NCBI RefSeq assembly: GCF_000003195.3
Contig: NC_012878.2
Coordinates: 43,391,811-43,455,810, forward strand
DNA: 64,000 nt
DNA from: Sorghum bicolor
Lineage: Eukaryota > Streptophyta > Magnoliopsida > Poales > Poaceae
Reading direction: 5' to 3'
This document shows positions 44,363-54,978 of this stretch, in pieces (the stretch's first letter is position 1; each line of letters opens with the position of its first letter). The notes beneath the pieces are model-generated. The model was given only the letters and a program-made list of their open reading frames with translations, was not told the DNA's origin and made no database searches. Position numbers and translations under genes: made by a program.

Positions 44363-46104
44363 GTGTGGCGAATGAATGGTGTATGGTGATGATGGTGATA
44401 ATTAATGGTGAAAGTCTAATTCTATGTTTGCTCTTTTGAGGGGATACATACCTTTCTTGAACTTTAAAGCTTTTTGACAGGAATGAGATGCTCTATATTT
44501 TCTTTTTCTTTTTCTCTCAGGTGGGTATCTTTGTACCCCTAATTCTATTGTCGGACACTTGTCCATTTTTACATCTCGTCTCACTCTTTCTTTTCTTCGA
44601 GGTTCCGGGCACTTGCCCCTTTTTATTTCCTCGTATCCCTTTTATTAGAGCACTCATCTCCTTGAATAATATAGCAAGTGGTAGTAACCAAGATAACTCG
44701 AGCATTTATTTCATAGGGAAAAACAAAAATGTTTTTGGCTATTCTCTCCCGGATTAGGATTACAATACTTTTGGGTGGTTCTGGAGATGGAAGTGAGTGG
44801 ATATATGTGGATGCGTACTTCCGGAGTAGAAGCAGCATGTGTGAGTGAACGTGCAAGTGAATCTTGATTTTAACCGTATGACAAGCTCCTAAGGGTCTAC
44901 ACCGCTTGACCACACTCAATGCTCATAAGCAGTAAAAAGTAAATGTGTGGCTCAAAGTCTAGCAAGCATGTATATATGGTTGTGGTAGGAATTTAGACTC
45001 TCATCATACAGGAACTCATCATGTGTTATTTTAAAGATTTTCAAAGATAAAATTCTCCAGAATTCTAGCATCTCTAGGAACAGATAAACAACAGCTCAAC
45101 CTTCCCATATCATATCCGTTAACAACTTAGACTTTAGATCAAGTACTCTTCCCACAAGTTCAGGTTTAGAGCAGGTTTAAATTATAACAGTTATGCCTAA
45201 ACTTGAGAGTGATTTCAATTTTAAGAACTAGTCATGGCAGAGCAACTATTCATCATTTCCATGTGAGAGCTTATCATAAGGGTTCATAGCAAACTTTATT
45301 TATTTATTTATTTAGCAAACTAAGCAAAGATATATATAAAAGCACAAAATCTTTATTTGGGTTTTTTTTATGATTATGCATCTTTTTATTATTTGAGTAA
45401 AGTATAAACGTGAGTAGAACACTTAGCTGGATAAATGGGGTTGCTCTCCCCCAAGCTGGATTTTGACGTAATTTCTTCTGATGTAGCTAGCAAGTGATGG
45501 AGGTGTATTTGAATGTTGGCAGCACCCTGACAGAGATTAGGATGTCCTCTGTCTGCTAGCCTTCTTTGATCCCTGAATTCTATGGAGCTCAAATAGACAA
45601 CAAAGCTTTATGGAACTGGTTAAGTGTTAGCATAAATATCTAGCCTTTATTATGTTGAGCCTCCTCAATAAATGTTATTTATTTAGCAGGATCATGCACT
45701 TATTATTTTTATATTTTTGTTGTAAGACGAAAACATATTTATTTTATGCCACCACAGTGAATGTACCTATGGGTTTTACACCATGAGCATACTCACATGA
45801 GGCTTACTATTTTTAACATTTTTATTTTCTTTTCGAGATGATATGAACCTGATTAACTAAGCAAACTATTTTAAATAGTTGAAAGAAAAAAGGATAACTA
45901 CCAAGTTTACCTCTTGGCAAGGCGTTCGGTGTTTTTAAGTCCTCCGAACGGGACTCTCCGTTTTCTCAGTCGTCCTGGGATTCGCTGGATGGCGTAGTCG
46001 ATGGTTCCGGCGGCGCCTCCTCTTTGTGTATAACTATCTTCTCTTTCCACACCTGACTCGATGCTACGGTCTCCTCAGGACAGTTCTGTTCAAGCTGTAA
46101 GTCT
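44363..46104 (-). other. Element E internal region, noncoding
   Basis: Continues the C-like internal sequence after the F insertion (GTGTGGCGAATGAATGG, as at 7496). It has the block GTACCCCTAATTCTA / CGGACACTTGTCC at about 44530-44565. No supported gene. Confidence 0.6.
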
Positions 46105-46487
46105 TCAGACCTTACCACTTCTCCTTCGTAGTCTACCCATCTGTCCTTGATGATTTGCCTCCTCTGGTTTCGGTTGCGTCGCCTTCTTCAGAGGAAAGTG
46201 CATGTGGACTTCTCCGGTTCCAATATAGATGATGGCTTTGATAGTGTTGAGGAACGGTCTTCCAAGGATGGTGGGTGGATCATACTCGTCTTCTCCCATG
46301 TCAATGACCTGAAAATCATCTGGAGCTGAATATATATTGGTTGTAGGGGCATGGTTCCATGCAGGAGCTGATAAGTGACTACGGCCATTATGTTGACGTC
46401 AGATCCGGTGTCGTAGAGTGTCTTCTGAAAAGAGTATCTGTTGATTGTGCACTCGATGCTTGGAACACCAGGGTCGTCCGTGTTCAT
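46105..46487 (-). pseudogene. Aspartic protease fragment of element E
   Basis: Two overlapping frames. The first (46487-46188) starts near CTINRYSFQKTLYDTGSDVN, where DTGS is the classic retropepsin active site (about 46420). The second (46299-46105) holds PTILGRPFLNTIKAIIYIG. They belong to one protease domain separated by a frameshift near 46320. This segment is absent from element C, where sequence jumps at about 9121-9136. No RT follows. Confidence 0.7.
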
Positions 46488-47976
46488 CCTTTAGGTGCAT
46501 CATTTGATTAGGTGTGGGCCTTGACGTCTGCACCCCTTGATACGGAGTCACCCATGTTCTTTGTTTGCTCAGCAGTTCGAAGTGCGATGTTGGCAATATC
46601 CTGCTCAGTGTGTTTGTGCTCATAGATCCAGGTCCTTCACTTGGTGGAGTCTGGAAGTTGTAAAACTCCTCCATGTTTTGCTTGAAGTGTACCTGTTCAT
46701 AGAGACAAGGCAGAGATCAAGTGCATGGGCCCTGTTGGTGGAAAACACCAAAAGAACCAAAAGTGTATTTGTTCTTCTCTAACTTTAAGCATAGTGAGCA
46801 AGACAAAGTTGATGGATCATGAGTGTAGCATTTGTCAGATCAGATGGCTCAACCTAATGGAAAGATAATCTATCTGTATTTATGTTTTGTTTATATCTTC
46901 CAAAGATTGAATGTGCAACATATTAGCTTATATGATTAGGAGTGTGGGATCATCGAAGGTAGTACTAAGAACAAAGATTAAAGGACTAAACATGTTGAAT
47001 TAATCGGGTTGGTTAATTTGGAGCTACAAATCATACATGTTTGTCTCTTTTATTCATGTGTATGCGAGAACCAAGGAGAAGCTTATAAAAGTGATAGTCA
47101 AGTACCTTAAGGTGTTACCTTACTTGAAGAGTGATGGTATAGTATCACCTTGTGGAAGCTTTCCTTTCTTAGCGGTTGTGCATCGTGTTTGTGCGACCCA
47201 CCATAGATCATCTCTTTATGATGAATGAGCTATGTTCTTCTTGTGCAAATTGTTAAACGTCATGTGTCTCCTTTATCTCCAATGAGTTTGTATCTCAGGA
47301 CTTCCCAGGTTGATATTGAAAGTTTTTCTGCAGGGGTTAGTCCAACAAAATATCCCATATCTACTATAGCATACTATCGGCTCAAAAATCAACCTAGACA
47401 CCATGTCTAATTTGATTTAGGAGGGCATTTTAACCTAAGCACTATGCTTAATTTAAAAATCCTTTGGAAGTAAGATCATCATTCCTAAACTAAGCACCAT
47501 GCTTAATTAAGAGATAAATGAAACTACTCCAAACCTAGACATATACTAAAGCAAATAAAGGTAGCATGAGAGCATTTATAGGGATCTACTCAAGTGGAGA
47601 TGAAGTAGTGTAATTAGTATTTAAGAAATTGAGCATGTCTCAAAGGTAAGGACAACCAACATAGCAACATGGCAAATGATGTTTTTATGTAAAGTACTCC
47701 CCCAAGCTTGAATTTTGCAAAATTCAAGTTTGGATGAATTTAATTCAATGTTGTATGATGATTGGTTGGACATACCTTGTGCTTGTCAGTCATACGATCC
47801 TCTTACTCCAATCCTGGAAAGGTTAGTGACACGAATACCCAAAGGAATATTTCTACAATTATCTTTATATTCTCAATACACAAGGCAATGTTGCAAATAA
47901 TTAAAAGTTCATGTTACGATCTGATAAGTGCTTGTTTTAGGACACTAAGCTTGTCCTTGGGAAACCATCAATCAAC
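46488..47976 (-). other. Element E internal region, noncoding
   Basis: Matches element C about 9136-10690 closely, including CTAAGCACCATGCTTAATT repeats near 47490. No supported gene. Confidence 0.55.
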
Positions 47977-48804
47977 TCATCGAGATCTACAATATTTATT
48001 ATAGACATATGCATCGACAACCGCTCTTTTAAAGTTTTTATAAATAGAAAGGAAGAGGGGGTTGGAGATCTTAAATGTGGAGATGTTGGAGAGACCAATA
48101 GATTGGGAAGATGTTTTATATGAGCAAGGACTGGGTGAGGTATTTATGAAATAACTTCCATGCTCACTGTTGTTTCTCTCATTCTCAAACTCCAAGGATG
48201 ATTCTTCATGAATGCTTAAAATTCCTCTAGGATTGTCTCTCAAGTTTGTTTTATCTATCCATTCAATGGTGATAGCACATGGATTTTTAATGCCCTCTAG
48301 CCATTGATGCTGCTCTTCTCAATCCTCCTTGTGGTCTTGGTGACTCTTATGAATGGGATGTCTAGAGAGATTCATAGGATCGTCAGGAGGTTCAAGAGAA
48401 AGAGCATAGGAGAAATTATTAGGCTCAGGGATGGGTTGGATAGCCGAATCATGGGATTGGAATGTTTGGACATCGGCTATTAAAACTTCCTTTCCTTGTC
48501 TGGGAGATGATTCCTTCTCTATCTCTAGGAATTTTTTATGAAGACTAGTGTAATGAGGATGTCCACGAATGAAGACATACCTTCCTTTACTAATAGAATA
48601 AGAAGGAAAGACTCTACCAAAGGTTATATGATTAAGACCAATGTAAAAATATCGAGAAAAAACATGGTCTTGTAGGGCTAGGTTTAAACCAGAATTTATA
48701 GAAAGATTAACAGATTCCCTAGGTGTAGCTAAAAGTTCATTAAAGATAGGACCTCGGCTATAGAAAAGGGTTGGTTTTGACCTATTGCAATCAACTCCAG
48801 ACAT
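47977..48804 (-). pseudogene. Element E gag-side remnants
   Basis: Frame 48243-47977 is the homologue of C 10678-11055. Frame 48804-48319 (161 residues) has a C-terminal third (RQGKEVLIADVQTF) resembling the segment after gag in C. Its N-terminal two thirds are not the gag core and match no family I know. The gag core itself is missing, so E has a deletion or replacement where C keeps gag. Confidence 0.45.
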
Positions 48805-48999
48805 AGATCATAATTAGGGGCAAAGAAAGGACTTGTTGACTCCCATGGTCTATGGCTGGTCTCCGAAGGTGCAAAGAATTTAATAATAGGTGTAGAATTT
48901 AAGTTATCCACAAAGATGGAAAAAATAAAAAGATAAAATAATAAAAGTATAATACAAGATAATAGCAAGATTTAAAGTTATCTTAGCAAACCGTCTTTC

Positions 49000-49017
49000 T
49001 CCCCGGCAACGGCGCCA
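49000..49017 (-). promoter_or_regulatory. Primer binding site of element E
   Basis: TCCCCGGCAACGGCGCCA on the plus strand, eight bases from the LTR at 49026. Confidence 0.85.
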
Positions 49018-49025
49018 AAAATGCT

Positions 49026-50252
49026 TGTTGATATTTGGTAACGCCATCAGGAAATGATCCGCAAGCGCACGGATATCGGTGAGCATTTCACCCAGGAGGT
49101 TATCCAAAGTATCATATTTATATTTTTACCACTGGGAGAAAGCGTGCATCTGACTAACCAAATCTATTGCTACTACCCTTTAGGCTACAAAGAATGTGAC
49201 TCGATGTGAGTGATGTATAGAGAAAACTGTAACCGTAGTCTCGTTCTAACCTTGGTAAGGATAATCTACTGTTCTATTGGGGAAGCTTACGAAATCTAGA
49301 CACCACAAAGGATGTTCGACCCGCACCTATAAACCCTACCCATCCTGCTAACGAGATGTGGGATGCAAAGGTAACTCGGAAATGTCATGTTCCTCGCTAC
49401 TACCATGGTACAACTAGTCAGGGGATATCTATGAGTACCCTAGCCCAAACACCACGTTTACGCTAGCAATGATTACTCTAAACTCAACCGGAAGAGATTA
49501 AAGTAAACTCATCAACCAAAGAACAATAAAACAAGAACTTACTAGAATTTAGAAGTCGAATTACTGAAGAATCCTAGGAGCAAGCCTCGGGTTAGGAGAA
49601 CTTGATCCCGCATGTACAACCTCGGAGTAGACACCAACAGGCCGGGCTTCCTCCGATCTACACCTCCACTCTATCTCTCTCAATCTAGTAGAAGTTAGAA
49701 GAACTAATTCTACTCTCACATTGGATGCTAAGCCCTAAGTCTATTTAGAGGAGAGGTTATCCTTCGAGGGCTCCTCTCAACTCTATGATGAACTTGTTCT
49801 CCTCCAGGGGCCAGGGGGTCTGGTTATATAGTCCTTTCAAGTGAATATGGGCCGTTGGATCAAACCGATATTGATTGAACAGTTATCCTTGATCCTTTAG
49901 GTCGGTGAAGCGTAATCCTCGAAATGAGTCCTGATTGGACTCTGGGACAGGGCGGGCGCCCTAGGGGGGAGGGCGCACGCCCTGCCCCCGGGCCTGTTCG
50001 CCTTCCCGTTCGTTCCCGTGGCTTCTGGAGTCTTCTAGATGACAGAAAATTGCACGGCACGTTAATATCTCTATGTAAACCCGACGTGTGGGCCTTTCTT
50101 CTGTATTTCCTGATAACCCCCTATAGAAATAGCCAAACACCAAAATTCGTGGAATTCTGTCAGATAAAACCCTAAGTATGGGTGTTGGTTGCATTCGGAT
50201 CCTTTTCTTTATTTATTTGATGATTATATTTGGTACTTAAGGACCGTCAACA
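49026..50252 (-). repeat. Element E 5' LTR
   Basis: 1227 bp, TGTTGATATTTGG to GGACCGTCAACA, then gcgag. The GC-rich block (49949-49990) again has GGGCGGGCGCCC. Confidence 0.9.
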
Positions 50253-50950
50253 GCGAGTGCCCTGACTCGGGGTCCCTCTTACCGCTACTCTCACCTCCTC
50301 CTGGATGTTTGCCATGTGTACCCACCACCGGATGTGGAACTAGGATCCCAGGCACAACCTGAACCTTGAGAGGTTTCCGGAACCATCTCTGTTTCCCAAA
50401 ATACCTCGGCTCACCATTCCGCTCAATCTGAATCGAATCATTATCCTCAGAACCAGTAGGATTGATGTGTTCATGCAAATTCCACTACAATAGAATTACA
50501 ACTTTGATTTTCAAAGTACCCACAGCAACCTCCTCAAAGGGGAAATCCCCTTTCTGAATCGCCAATTGGCATCTCAGACTATGCTTCGCAATTGGAGGAT
50601 TGAATTCTTTCTTCTTGAAAACAATGCGAGCAGAATCATGAAGAGAAGGGAAATCAGATGACCGGATTCTTGTAGGAGATGAAGAGATGCATCGATGTCG
50701 ATGATACGAAGAAGAGATCGCTGATGACGAAGTCGACTTCCAGTCCTCTCAGATGACGAGAACTCCTCCTGACCACGACGATCCATGCACCGCACCACCG
50801 CATCTCTGGATCTCATTCCTTGTTCCGCTACGAGGTTTCCCCGTTGGTGAAACTCTAGCGAAGATCCACTTGGCGCCCTCAAAATTGCCCCGGAGGTCGC
50901 CCCCCTATCTCTCCTAACATAACTGCCATCCCCTCCGTGCAAAGTCTCAT
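50253..50950 (-). mobile_element. LINE 5' fragment (ORF1 N-terminus and leader)
   Basis: After the gcgag repeat the LINE resumes. Frame 50478-50224 (HEHINPTGSEDN, RYFGKQRWFRKPLKV) and the end of the adjacent frame (about 50590-50510, LRCQLAIQKGDFPFEE in a third frame) read as the N-terminal part of plant LINE ORF1. Upstream, 50942-50600 is Arg/Ser rich and probably leader. The 5' end of the LINE is placed near 50950 because the next bases become simple repeats. Frames are interrupted. Confidence 0.65.
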
Positions 50951-51035
50951 TTTTCGTATGTTATGGATTATGGATAAGGGATGTGTATACGATGGATTAT
51001 GGATGTGTATGTGATATATCATGTGTTTTTTGTGA

Positions 51036-51037
<2 letters not shown>

Positions 51038-51130
<93 letters not shown>
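51038..51130. repeat. (TA)n(TG)n microsatellite
   Basis: About 68 bases of uninterrupted TA followed by about 25 bases of TG. Open frames through it (51261-51019 minus, 50981-51232 plus) are artefacts of the repeat. Confidence 0.95.
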
Positions 51131-51179
51131 AGAGATTTAATAGTTTGTGTCGCTGAAAAGAAAAAACAAAAAAAATGTG

Positions 51180-51729
51180 CTAGCTTTGCCGAGTGTGGCA
51201 CTCGACAAAGAAGCCTTTGCCAAGTGTCATGAGTCATGACCTGCTGCAAAGCTGGCAGCATAAAACCCAGTTCCAGCTTTACCGAGTGCTAGGCACATGG
51301 CACTTGGCAAAGAGTTATTTAAAAAATGTTTCTTCGTTGGCACTCGGCAAAGAGTTATTTAAAATAATAAAAACATGTTTCTCTGCCGAGTGCGGTACAA
51401 TGGCACTCGATAAAGAGTTATTTAAAAAAATAAAAAATATTTCTTCACCAAGTGCAAAGAATTGGCACTCGGCAAAGATTTATTTAATTTTTTTTGCCGA
51501 GTGTCACAATTCGAACACTCGGCAAAGAGGCCATCACAGTTGACGACAAATTATTTTTTGCTGAGTGCAGACGTGACACTCGACAAAAGTTTTGTCAAAT
51601 GTCCAATATGTGGCACTTAGCAAAGAAACCTTTGCCGACACGTTCTTTGCCGACAAAGCCTTTGTCTAGTACAATAGGGGCTTTGCTGAGTGCCCCAAGC
51701 TCTCGGCAAAGCAGCGGGATCGAGTAGTG
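51180..51729. mobile_element. CACTA (En/Spm-type) transposon terminus, truncated
   Basis: About a dozen subterminal repeats in both orientations of TTTGCCGAGTG / CACTCGGCAAAG, spaced 20-60 bases. The right end reads ..CGAGTAGTG, the reverse of CACTACTCG, followed by gtg (51730-51732) as a possible 3-bp duplication. No CACTA start is visible on the left, where the repeat abuts an A-rich stretch and the microsatellite. No transposase. It is a terminal fragment; its transposase binds such subterminal repeats. Confidence 0.8.
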
Positions 51730-52425
51730 GTGAGGGTACATTGGTGGGTACTTGCACGAATCGATCGGCCAGGCACTTTAATCAATTTCGCACTGGATTT
51801 TTGTCACCTAAATGTATAAACATGTAAGCCTTTGCGTCATTTATTTGGTTTCAAGCTGGCTTTTGCGCATTTGATGTCGCTCTCTCGCTAGCTTTCTCTG
51901 GGTGATGACGACCTTCTGCTACCTCCTTGCATTGTGGGTGTCAACGAATGCGCCGGCCTTGGACCACGACCAGCTCTGTGTCCACGGCATGCATGCATGC
52001 ATGCGTGTCAAATGCAGGTTCAGTTCTAGAGAATAGTACATGGCCGGCTTCGCAATGTCTTTACAATAATTGTTATGCTCTGATCAACTTATTGGATGCT
52101 GCCAATCTGAGTAGCTGGCTGATCTTTGACCTCGGTGCCGAGTCCTAAGTGCAACTCAGACGTCGTAATATGTGAAATATATATTTATTTAACTGATCAT
52201 AATTTGATACTATATATACAATATACTATAAGGCTAGGCATATATGCAAACCTAACGGTAGGATATGTTTTTGAGCTAATGCAATCAGCTAGGCATATGC
52301 AAACAGTAGTATATGTTTTTGAGTAAATTATACGAACTATTTCTCTTTCTATATATACTATAAAGGTTGCAATATCCAAAGTAAACAAGGTATAACGCTA
52401 AGAAAGTTGGCTCTTTACAGATGTG
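51730..52425. other. Unassigned intergenic sequence
   Basis: AT-rich to the right. It contains GCATGCATGCATGC (about 51990) and a duplicated segment with TAGGCATATGCAAAC (52235 and 52290). No gene or element supported. Confidence 0.4.
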
Positions 52426-52428
52426 TTA

Positions 52429-53107
52429 GAGCAACTCCAGCAGAGCCCCTACTTGAACCTCCATACTTGAACCTCGGTGCCCTGATAAAAAACGCAGCTC
52501 CAGCAGGGCTCCTACTAAAGCCTCCAATTTGGGGTGGGCACCTAAATCTTCTCCCTGGACCCGATTCCTGTTGGCCTAAGAAGCTAGCCCCCATCTGCTG
52601 ATTTCCTCTCCATGTGCATACGAACCGCGACCGGCTGCCCAGAGTTCCACCTTGCCTGGCCATGGAGTGCAAGCGCAAGCCACCTACCTCGGCCACGACT
52701 GCCCGGAGCTCATCCTGCAACCTTCTAGCAGCGAGGACGGCGCCAGCTCCGGTGGCATAGCGGCCAGAACCGCACGGGCGCGTTGCCCCGCCATGCAAGC
52801 GACCACGGCCCTCCTTCGACCACCACACGGGTGCGATGCATCGCCGCACGAACAGCGTCAACCCTTCAGTGCACGACCACGCGAGCAACGTTGGCCCTCT
52901 GGCGCATGAGCGCAGGCTGCTGCTCAGAAAGGGGAAGAAGAAAGAAAAGTGGGTCCCGTCTGTCATTCTCTACTGGTATAAATTGGGAGCTTAAATTTAG
53001 GTGTTGTTGTTGGAGTAGAAGAAGAAAACTAAGCCAATAAAAATAGGGGGAAGCACCCATATTAGATTTGGGGGGTTTGATTTTGGTACCCCTGCTGGAG
53101 TTGCTCT
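52429..53107. mobile_element. 679-bp MITE, PIF/Harbinger-like
   Basis: Perfect 15-bp terminal inverted repeats GAGCAACTCCAGCAG / CTGCTGGAGTTGCTC, flanked by the 3-bp duplication TTA (52426-52428 and 53108-53110). A TTA duplication and small size fit non-autonomous PIF/Harbinger elements. The inside is unusually GC-rich (52620-52910) for a MITE. The inverted-repeat word CTCCAGCAGGG recurs inside at 52497. Open frames within it (e.g. 52966-52415) extend past the terminus and have no domain. Confidence 0.85.
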
Positions 53108-53110
53108 TAT

Positions 53111-54973
53111 AAAAGCTAACTTGAACACTGAGACATGTGTGGCTATGGAAATAGTAGTATATTACTTAGTAAGTTTGGGTGCATAGGAGTAATAGGGAAC
53201 ATGCCTGATCTAATTGTAACATGTATGCATATTTACAGTGGCAGGTGTAGTTTTTTCAGGGTTGTGCGAGGTACACTGTGTAAACCCTCGACATGCCCTA
53301 GCACAGCTCCAGAGCTCCGGTGAGGCACATGGGGCATGTTTGCGAGGGTGGACGCGGCCAGCCAGGTTAGGCCTGCCTAGCTCCAAATGCTGCAAGTAGA
53401 TGTGTTTGTGTCCCTAAACGAAACAGGCCTGGTCCAAACGCGTTTGTAAACCAGCCCGCAGCCTGGCCCAAGAACCAACTAACTCCAACTGCCAAAAACA
53501 GGATGGTGTTTGTGCACCAGCCCCACAAAAAGAGAACCAGGCCCAGTGATATATTGTTGGAATGTGAATGTACAAATGTGACAAAGCAGGCAAACAAATT
53601 CAAGTGTTTGAAATGTGACATGAGATTAAAATAAAGTACAACTTCAGTTAATAAGCCGCATCATTGACTACGATATTGGAGCATCTAATGACATGATTAA
53701 AATAAATTGCACCGGGCAGTTCTCATAGCCCGAACAACCAAAATAGGTTTTAGTTCCTCACAAGGTCATAGTCTCAGTTCATGGCTTTGTTAAAACATCA
53801 CAGGCAACTGGATCAGATCAATGATCTTTCAAAGGCAACTGTAACAGCGAGATAATACCAACCAAATGAGCAACATCAAGAGCAAAGACTGGACAACAAC
53901 TACAACAAAAAGCACTGGCTTCGGCTTGCTGACAACAAGTGTGGGAGGGTGAACCACTATTTTCTCATCTTCACAACCCTTCAACTCAAACAAAGTTGCA
54001 ACAGCTTCTTGTTTAGTTGAGAGCCTTTTGTAGAAACTGCTTGGAAAGCCATCTAACTAGCATGACAATTGACAAGTAGCCCAGGTTGCATACACCCCGC
54101 TGTCTACCTCTATAAACCACATACCATGCCATTGCATCCTTGAAAGAGAAAGAGAAGTAAGAGAGGTAGACAAATGAAGTTGTACAGTTCATGCACAAAT
54201 GTAGTGGCCTCAGACTTATATAATTTTGTGTTCATTGAGATCAAACTTGTCATTGGTGGCTACATTGTCAATGCAAAGGACTAATATCACAGGAGCAGCT
54301 ATTTGATGAAAAAAAAGCACATGACATGCATGGAATCTGGTGGATCATCCACTGTCTACCTTCAACTTGGGTTTCACCCTATTGTTGCTGAACAAAGTAT
54401 AAACAGCCTCAGGTATAAATGGTTTGCAACATAATGTTGAATTTGGCAATCATCCTAGGTGGCAAACAACTTAACTCTTAGGACAAGAAATTTTTTCATG
54501 GCTACCATAGAATCGTGTTACATGACACTCCCAGCAATCAGGGATCCATCTACATGCATATAAAATAGAAACAACAATTTATGTCATCATATCCTACCTG
54601 GCCTCAACATGCTTGCACAGTGAATAATTTAGGAAAAAGAGCATGGCTGCATCATCAAGATGATGCCTCCAGGTGCATAGAAAGGACAACATCATCGACC
54701 ATTTCATGAAAATAACCAAGCTAACCACATGAAAATCATAATTGTAGCATGTAAACCGAGCATAAGAAAACACATAGCACATCCCACATTAACCTAGGCA
54801 GAGTAGAACATATCATAAACAGCAAACAATGGAACAAATCCTAACAGATTCACCAACCAAGAAAGATTAAACATTGCTGTACAATTTCACCTTGGGCTCG
54901 GGGTCATTGCTACGGAGAGGAAGCAGATCTAGAGGTAGAGGAAGTAGATCTGAAGGTAGGGAAAGCAGATCGG
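53111..54973. other. Unassigned intergenic sequence
   Basis: No convincing coding region. 53330-53620 has runs such as AAACGAAACAGGCCTGG and the palindrome CAAACGCGTTTG (53436) that look like ends of a small DNA transposon, but I cannot find matching termini. 54890-54973 is a GA-rich, AGCAGATC-repeating stretch that continues beyond element H at 63140. Confidence 0.4.
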
Positions 54974-54978
54974 ACCGA

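Larger units (their letters stand above)
21057..50252 (-). mobile_element. Element E: Athila-like non-autonomous LTR retrotransposon containing F
   Basis: LTRs of 1228 and 1226-1227 bp (21057-22284, 49026-50252) flanked by gcgag at 21052-21056 and 50253-50257. Primer binding site at 49000-49017 on the minus strand. Its own internal DNA is only 22285-22836 plus 44363-49025; the rest is element F and its passenger G. It codes for a protease fragment and gag-side frames but no RT or integrase. Internal sequence is close to element C, though the LTR start differs (TGTTGATATTTGGTAACGCC versus TGTTGACACTTGCTAACACC). Confidence 0.9.

Noticed and set aside
50981..51261. Open frames of Ile-Tyr and Thr-His repeats
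   Set aside because: Direct translation of the TA/TG microsatellite.
52415..52966. 183-residue minus-strand open frame
   Set aside because: It crosses the MITE terminus into flanking DNA and has no domain.
53330..53620. A complete small hAT-like element
   Set aside because: Suggestive words but no matching termini or 8-bp duplication found.
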